Assembly: GCF_011620665.1 (NCBI RefSeq)
Contig: NZ_WOYQ01000021.1
Location: 1 to 64,000, forward strand
DNA: 64,000 nucleotides
Origin: Microbacterium sp.
GTDB taxonomy: Bacteria; Actinomycetota; Actinomycetes; Actinomycetales; Microbacteriaceae
Direction: 5' to 3'
Shown one piece after another: positions 60,581 through 64,000 of this stretch. The notes beneath the pieces are model-generated. The model was not told the DNA's origin, did no database searches, and saw only the letters and a program-made list of their open reading frames with translations. The translations under genes were made by a program, and so were the position numbers. How positions within the stretch are numbered: position 1 is the stretch's first letter; the number at the start of each line of letters is the position of its first letter.

Positions 60581-62088
60581 CCCGCGCTCTTGACCAACTC
60601 AGTCAGGTTCAGGCGCTCGTTCGTGTTGACGGTCGGCACCCCGGTGACTCCGGAGGCGATCGCGACGACGGAGGCGCCGTTGTACAGCCAGTCGGCGGCC
60701 ATGTCTTCGGACACGATCTTCGCCGCCTTCTGAAGAAGCTCGGCGGCGACTGCCTCGTCGGTGGCCGACAGCGAGTCGGAGAACAGCTGCTGCACCTCGG
60801 CATTGTCGTAGGTGAAGTAGTACTCCGGGTTCGCCCAGTTCTCGAAGTCGCGCGCTTCGGTGTGCAGCACGAAGCTCAGGTCGTAGTCTCTGTTGATGTA
60901 GACATCCTGGAGCCACGCCGAGAACTCGACGGCATCGACCTTCAGAGTGATGCCCACATCGTTCAGGTTCGAGACGAGGATCTGCGACACGGTCGTGCCG
61001 TAGAAGGACGGGATGGTGAGCGTGAGGGTGAGGTCCTCGGCGCCCGCTTCGGCCAGCAGCTTCTCGGCGGCGCTCGGGTCGAATGGTGCCACGGACTCGA
61101 GGTCCGCGTAGCCCGGGTCCAGTTCGGGGATCGGACCGTACTGGGTCTGGCCCGCAGCGAGCGCTTCGACGATCGCGTTCTTGTCGATCGCCTGGCGGAT
61201 CGCCTGGCGCACGCGGATGTCGTCCAGCGGCGCCTTCGCCGAGTTCATCGCGAGCGTGCCCTTGTCGGTGGACTTGCCGAGGGTGACGGCGAAATCGCCG
61301 CCGGCCTCGATCTGGCTGGTGAGGTTCGCGTCGAAACCGGTGAGCACGTCCAGTTCGCCCGCCAGTGCGCCGTTGAGCGCCGCCTGCGTGTCCGGGATGT
61401 AGTCGAAGACCACCTCGGCCACCTGCGCCTGATCGCCCCAGTAGGCGTCGTTGCGCGCGAAGGTGATCGAATCGCCCTGCTTCCATTCCGTCAGCGCGTA
61501 GGGGCCCGTGCCGTTGGCGGCCGTCTTCCGGTCGATCGTGTCGTCCTTCTTGAACACGAGGCCTGCGCGGCCGGTGAGGTTCCACAGGAGGGTCGAGTCC
61601 GGCTCACTCAGGGTCACCGTGATCGTCTGGCCGTCGGCGGCGATCGTGCTCACGCGCGCGAGGCGTGCCGAGTCGCGGTAGGTGTCGGTGTCCTTGACCT
61701 GCTGCAGCGACCAGACGACGTCTTCGGGGGTGAGCTGTTCGCCGTTGTGGAAGGTGACGCCCTCGCGCAGGGTGAAGGTGTAGGTCAGACCGTCGGCCGA
61801 GACGTCGTAGTCGCTCGCCAGGGCGGGAATGACCTCCTGATCGGCCGTCCGCGAGACGAGTCCCTGGTACACGTTGTCGATCAGGATCTGATCCAGCGCC
61901 GCACCCGCGGTCTCACGGATGTCGAGGTTCCCCGGCTCGGCGACGAGCCGGATCACCACGGACGCATCAGGATCGGCTGTTCCGCTCGTGCTGGAGGCTG
62001 TGGGATCCGTGCCGCCCGCGCAGGCGGTCAGCACGAGGGCGCCGGCCGCGAGCAGCGCGGCCGCGGCGAGGGTGGTTCGGCGAAGCAT
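60577..62088 (-). CDS. Peptide/nickel-type ABC transporter substrate-binding lipoprotein
   Basis: A 503-residue family 5 extracellular solute-binding protein. The signal sequence is LRRTTLAAAALLAAGALVLTAC, with lipobox LTAC and lipidated Cys, followed by a Ser/Thr/Gly linker. SVVIRLVAEPGNLDIRETAG and ITFARNDAYWGDQAQVAEVVFDYIP are family signatures. It captures oligopeptides or related solutes for the four subunits downstream. The ATG at 62088 is preceded by a purine-rich AGGAC; a TAGGCT on the minus strand (62166-62171) may be its promoter -10 box. Confidence 0.93.
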   Translation of the reverse strand: MLRRTTLAAAALLAAGALVLTACAGGTDPTASSTSGTADPDASVVIRLVAEPGNLDIRETAGAALDQILIDNVYQGLVSRTADQEVIPALASDYDVSADGLTYTFTLREGVTFHNGEQLTPEDVVWSLQQVKDTDTYRDSARLARVSTIAADGQTITVTLSEPDSTLLWNLTGRAGLVFKKDDTIDRKTAANGTGPYALTEWKQGDSITFARNDAYWGDQAQVAEVVFDYIPDTQAALNGALAGELDVLTGFDANLTSQIEAGGDFAVTLGKSTDKGTLAMNSAKAPLDDIRVRQAIRQAIDKNAIVEALAAGQTQYGPIPELDPGYADLESVAPFDPSAAEKLLAEAGAEDLTLTLTIPSFYGTTVSQILVSNLNDVGITLKVDAVEFSAWLQDVYINRDYDLSFVLHTEARDFENWANPEYYFTYDNAEVQQLFSDSLSATDEAVAAELLQKAAKIVSEDMAADWLYNGASVVAIASGVTGVPTVNTNERLNLTELVKSAG

Positions 62089-62165
62089 GAGGGGGGTCCT
62101 TTCGCAGGGAGCAGGAGTGCGCCGTAGCTGGAGCGGCACACTCTGCGGACTCGGGTGCGCGTATC

Positions 62166-62171
62166 AGCCTA
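62166..62171 (-). promoter_or_regulatory. -10-like box TAGGCT for the peptide transporter operon
   Basis: On the minus strand TAGGCT (part of the palindrome AGCCTAGGCT, 62166-62175) lies about 80 nt upstream of the binding-protein start, which would leave a leader of about 70 nt. Confidence 0.4.
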
Positions 62172-62195
62172 GGCTCCGCGCGCGATGCCGTGTGC

Positions 62196-62215
62196 ATCCG
62201 TGTCATCATCCGTGT
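62196..62215. repeat. Direct repeat ATCCGTGT, 12-bp period
   Basis: ATCCGTGT occurs at 62196-62203 and 62208-62215, just upstream of the peptide transporter promoter region. It may be a regulator binding site or chance. Confidence 0.35.
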
Positions 62216-62221
62216 ACGGGA

Positions 62222-63163
62222 TCACGCCCGTGAGACGACGGCCGCCACGATCTCGGCGAGCTCGGCGGGAGCTTCCTCCTGGACGTTGTGGCCCGAGGAA
62301 ACCGCGATGGTCACCGCATCCGGCCGGTATGCACGGTAGTCGGTGACATCCTGTTCCGTCAGGAATCCGCGCTCGCCGTGCACCAGGGTGATCGGTGCGC
62401 GGACAGCGGCGAGGTCATCCCAGCCGGATGCCGTCAGTACGCTCCGCAGCGCATCCTGACCGCTGAGAGCGGCCTGTGCGGCCACCGGATCCGCCGCCAT
62501 CGCAGCGGCGAGGTGCGCGAAGTGGTGCTTCCATTCGACGCGGCCGTCGGGGCGCACGCGCGAGTTCAGGAAGACCCCGCGGGTCGCAGCTTCCGGCGTG
62601 CCGCCGAGACCGAACTGCATGGCCCGCTCGACGAGCTCCTCCCGGCTCGCCCAATCGGTCGGGCCGGCGAAGAAGGCCGCGATCTGGCTGGCGCCCGCGT
62701 TCGGATCTATGCCGGGCGAGATGTCGACGACGACGAGCTCACGCACGAGGTCGGGGTGGGAGGCCGCCAGCGCCGCCGCCGTCAGCCCGCCGAGCGATTG
62801 CCCGACCAGCACCTGCGGCGTCTCGCACCACTTTTCGAGGGCTCCCACGATGTCCTCCGCGAGCGGCCGGCCGGCGTAGGCGGCGTCCGTGCGCCAGGAC
62901 GAATCGCCGTGGCCGGGGAGATCGAGCGCGAGGGCCGGCAGCCCCAGCGCGATCGCGGTCGTGTCCCATGTGTGGGCGTTCAGCCCGGCGCCGTGGAGGA
63001 AGGTCACCACCGGCGGAGGGAAATCAGAGCTCAGCGCATCACCGTACTGCAGAGCGCTGACGGTGCGTCCGTCCGGAAGCTCATGAGTGAGGCGGCGGAC
63101 CGGCGGGATGCGGTCCGTGCCGATGTCACGCGCCTGGTCGGGAAGGAACTGAAACTCGTTCAT
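62222..63163 (-). CDS. Alpha/beta-fold hydrolase
   Basis: A 313-residue alpha/beta hydrolase. The oxyanion HG motif VVTFLHGAGLNAHTWD, the Asp-turn LALDLPGHGDSS, the nucleophile elbow VGQSLGGLTAA and the catalytic His in VSSGHNVQEEAPAEL follow the usual order. No signal peptide, so a cytosolic esterase, epoxide hydrolase or haloperoxidase-type enzyme is likely; the specific substrate cannot be read. CACAAT stands 6 nt before the ATG at 63163 on the minus strand. Confidence 0.85.
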   Translation of the reverse strand: MNEFQFLPDQARDIGTDRIPPVRRLTHELPDGRTVSALQYGDALSSDFPPPVVTFLHGAGLNAHTWDTTAIALGLPALALDLPGHGDSSWRTDAAYAGRPLAEDIVGALEKWCETPQVLVGQSLGGLTAAALAASHPDLVRELVVVDISPGIDPNAGASQIAAFFAGPTDWASREELVERAMQFGLGGTPEAATRGVFLNSRVRPDGRVEWKHHFAHLAAAMAADPVAAQAALSGQDALRSVLTASGWDDLAAVRAPITLVHGERGFLTEQDVTDYRAYRPDAVTIAVSSGHNVQEEAPAELAEIVAAVVSRA

Positions 63164-63207
63164 CCGGCTATTGTGGCCCATCCCGCAGCGGGGCGGGAAC
63201 CCGGCCG

Positions 63208-63213
63208 TAGGCT
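63208..63213 (+). promoter_or_regulatory. -10 box TAGGCT, leaderless-type
   Basis: TAGGCT ends 6 nt before the ATG at 63220. Confidence 0.65.
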
Positions 63214-63219
63214 GATGTA

Positions 63220-63696
63220 ATGACCCAGGAACGTCGCGTGCATCTCTCCCGCTCGGCTCGTCCCGCGTATGACGCGCTCGAAGCGTTCTCGCAGACGGTC
63301 GCCACCCTCGCGGCCGACGCGGGGATCGACGCACGACTCAGGGAGATCGCGTTGATCCACGCATCGCAGCTGAACGGATGTGCGTACTGCGTGCGCGTGC
63401 ACGCAGATCGCGCCGTCGCCGCCGGGATTGCCGCGGATGAGATCGCGCAGATCGCCGTGTGGCGGGAGTCGGGGGTCTTCAGTGCGCGGGAGAGGGCGGC
63501 GCTCGAGCTGGCCGAGTCGTACGTCTTCATCCATGAGCAGGGCATTCCCGACGAGGTCTACGATCGCGTCGGCGGCATCCTGACCGAGCAGGAGTATGTC
63601 GCGCTCAGCTGGCTGCTGGTTTCGATCAACGCGTTCAATCGGGTCACCATCGCCGGCAGGTACCCGGTTCCGCGGCGGCACGGGTCCACGGCGTGA
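63220..63696 (+). CDS. Carboxymuconolactone decarboxylase/AhpD-like protein
   Basis: A 158-residue protein of the CMD/AhpD-like family. The redox motif LREIALIHASQLNGCAYCVRVHADRA contains the CxxC and the following His of the AhpD active site, with the preceding Glu as part of the proton relay. It could reduce peroxides or work as an antioxidant accessory protein. The ATG is 6 nt after TAGGCT. It overlaps the phosphatase gene by GTGA. Confidence 0.88.
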   Translation: MTQERRVHLSRSARPAYDALEAFSQTVATLAADAGIDARLREIALIHASQLNGCAYCVRVHADRAVAAGIAADEIAQIAVWRESGVFSARERAALELAESYVFIHEQGIPDEVYDRVGGILTEQEYVALSWLLVSINAFNRVTIAGRYPVPRRHGSTA

Positions 63697-64000
63697 GCGT
63701 TCCGGGAACGCTCAATTTCCGCGACATCGGGGGGTTGCCCGCCGGCGCGTCCGTCACCCGCGACGGCGTCCTCTTCCGCTCGGGGAACCTCGCCCGGCTC
63801 GAGGCGGACGGTCGCGACGCGCTGACGGCTCTGGGTCTGCGCCGCATCGTGGACCTGCGCGAGGACGACGAGCTGATTCGCGACCCGAGCCGGATCGACG
63901 GGCTCGAGATCGATACGGTGCGGGCGCCGCTCTTCCTCGGATCCGCAGCATCGTTCTTCGCCCATGACGTGTCGCTCGCCGATATGTACCGGGGGCTCGT
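63693..64000 (+). CDS. Tyrosine-protein phosphatase family protein (truncated by window end)
   Basis: The first 102 residues of a protein that continues past the window. The start SVPGTLNFRDIGGLPAGASVTRDGVLFRSGNLARL and IVDLREDDEL are typical of the N-terminal part of the Y_phosphatase3 family (PF13350, MptpB/LipA-like). The catalytic CxxxxxR loop is not inside the window. The GTG at 63693 overlaps the stop of the AhpD-like gene (GTGA). Confidence 0.75.
   Translation, partial: MSVPGTLNFRDIGGLPAGASVTRDGVLFRSGNLARLEADGRDALTALGLRRIVDLREDDELIRDPSRIDGLEIDTVRAPLFLGSAASFFAHDVSLADMYRGL

Overview
This is a 64 kb high-GC chromosomal segment from an actinobacterium, most likely a Microbacterium or close relative in the Microbacteriaceae. 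The grounds are two WhiB regulators, MtrAB-LpqB, a Kgd-type oxoglutarate decarboxylase, a SigH/RshA pair, a DUF3499/metallopeptidase pair, GTG starts, and many genes whose start codon lies 6-7 nt after a TANNNT -10 box, which points to leaderless mRNAs. I saw no tRNA, rRNA, CRISPR array, prophage or transposase. The segment is dense core genome: 59 protein-coding genes plus one probable leader peptide. No gene-free stretch exceeds 300 nt.

Layout. (1) 1-5.3 kb: surface-polymer block with an ABC-2 exporter pair (Wzm/Wzt type), a GlfT1-like galactofuranosyltransferase and two tandem O-antigen-ligase-like membrane proteins. (2) 5.4-12 kb: manA, whiB2, a 941-residue membrane glycosyltransferase, a DUF5719 protein, a minimal zinc metallopeptidase and DUF3499. 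(3) 12-28.4 kb: ahcY, an inserted fur-katG cassette, mtrA-mtrB-lpqB, comF, hpf, a coiled-coil protein, secA, an aminotransferase and an Rv3235-family protein. (4) 28.5-37.8 kb: a conserved hypothetical, an excisionase-type HTH protein, a CpaB-like/CpaE-like pair, pdtaS, whiB1, bcp, rsgA, aroA and sigH-rshA. (5) 37.8-45.5 kb: kgd, divergent guaB1 and two CNNM/CBS-domain membrane proteins, the first preceded by a 22-codon Pro/Asp-rich leader ORF. (6) 45.6-64 kb: more accessory metabolism: ene-reductase, NAD(P)HX dehydratase, a GT87-type membrane protein, metX, metY, an SDR, an MFS transporter, ung, a GNAT, a protealysin-like protease with its emfourin inhibitor, a five-gene peptide ABC transporter, a hydrolase, an AhpD-like protein and a truncated phosphatase.

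From recalled family knowledge, the order whiB2-metallopeptidase/DUF3499-ahcY-mtrAB-lpqB-comF-hpf-secA and pdtaS-whiB1-rsgA-aroA-sigH-rshA closely follows the mycobacterial chromosome (whiB1 to whiB2 region). The fur-katG pair interrupts the ahcY-mtrA junction, where mycobacteria carry tmk.

Regulation visible in the DNA: about twenty leaderless-type -10/start pairs; a 9-5-9 inverted repeat over the fur promoter; a SigH-type promoter in front of sigH; two perfect tandem DnaA boxes between the HTH gene and the CpaB/CpaE pair; an 8-7-8 inverted repeat between kgd and guaB1; and three strong stem-loop terminators. The observations most worth testing are the candidate Mg2+-type leader peptide, the DnaA-box pair, the galactan-export-like cluster and the protease/inhibitor operon.
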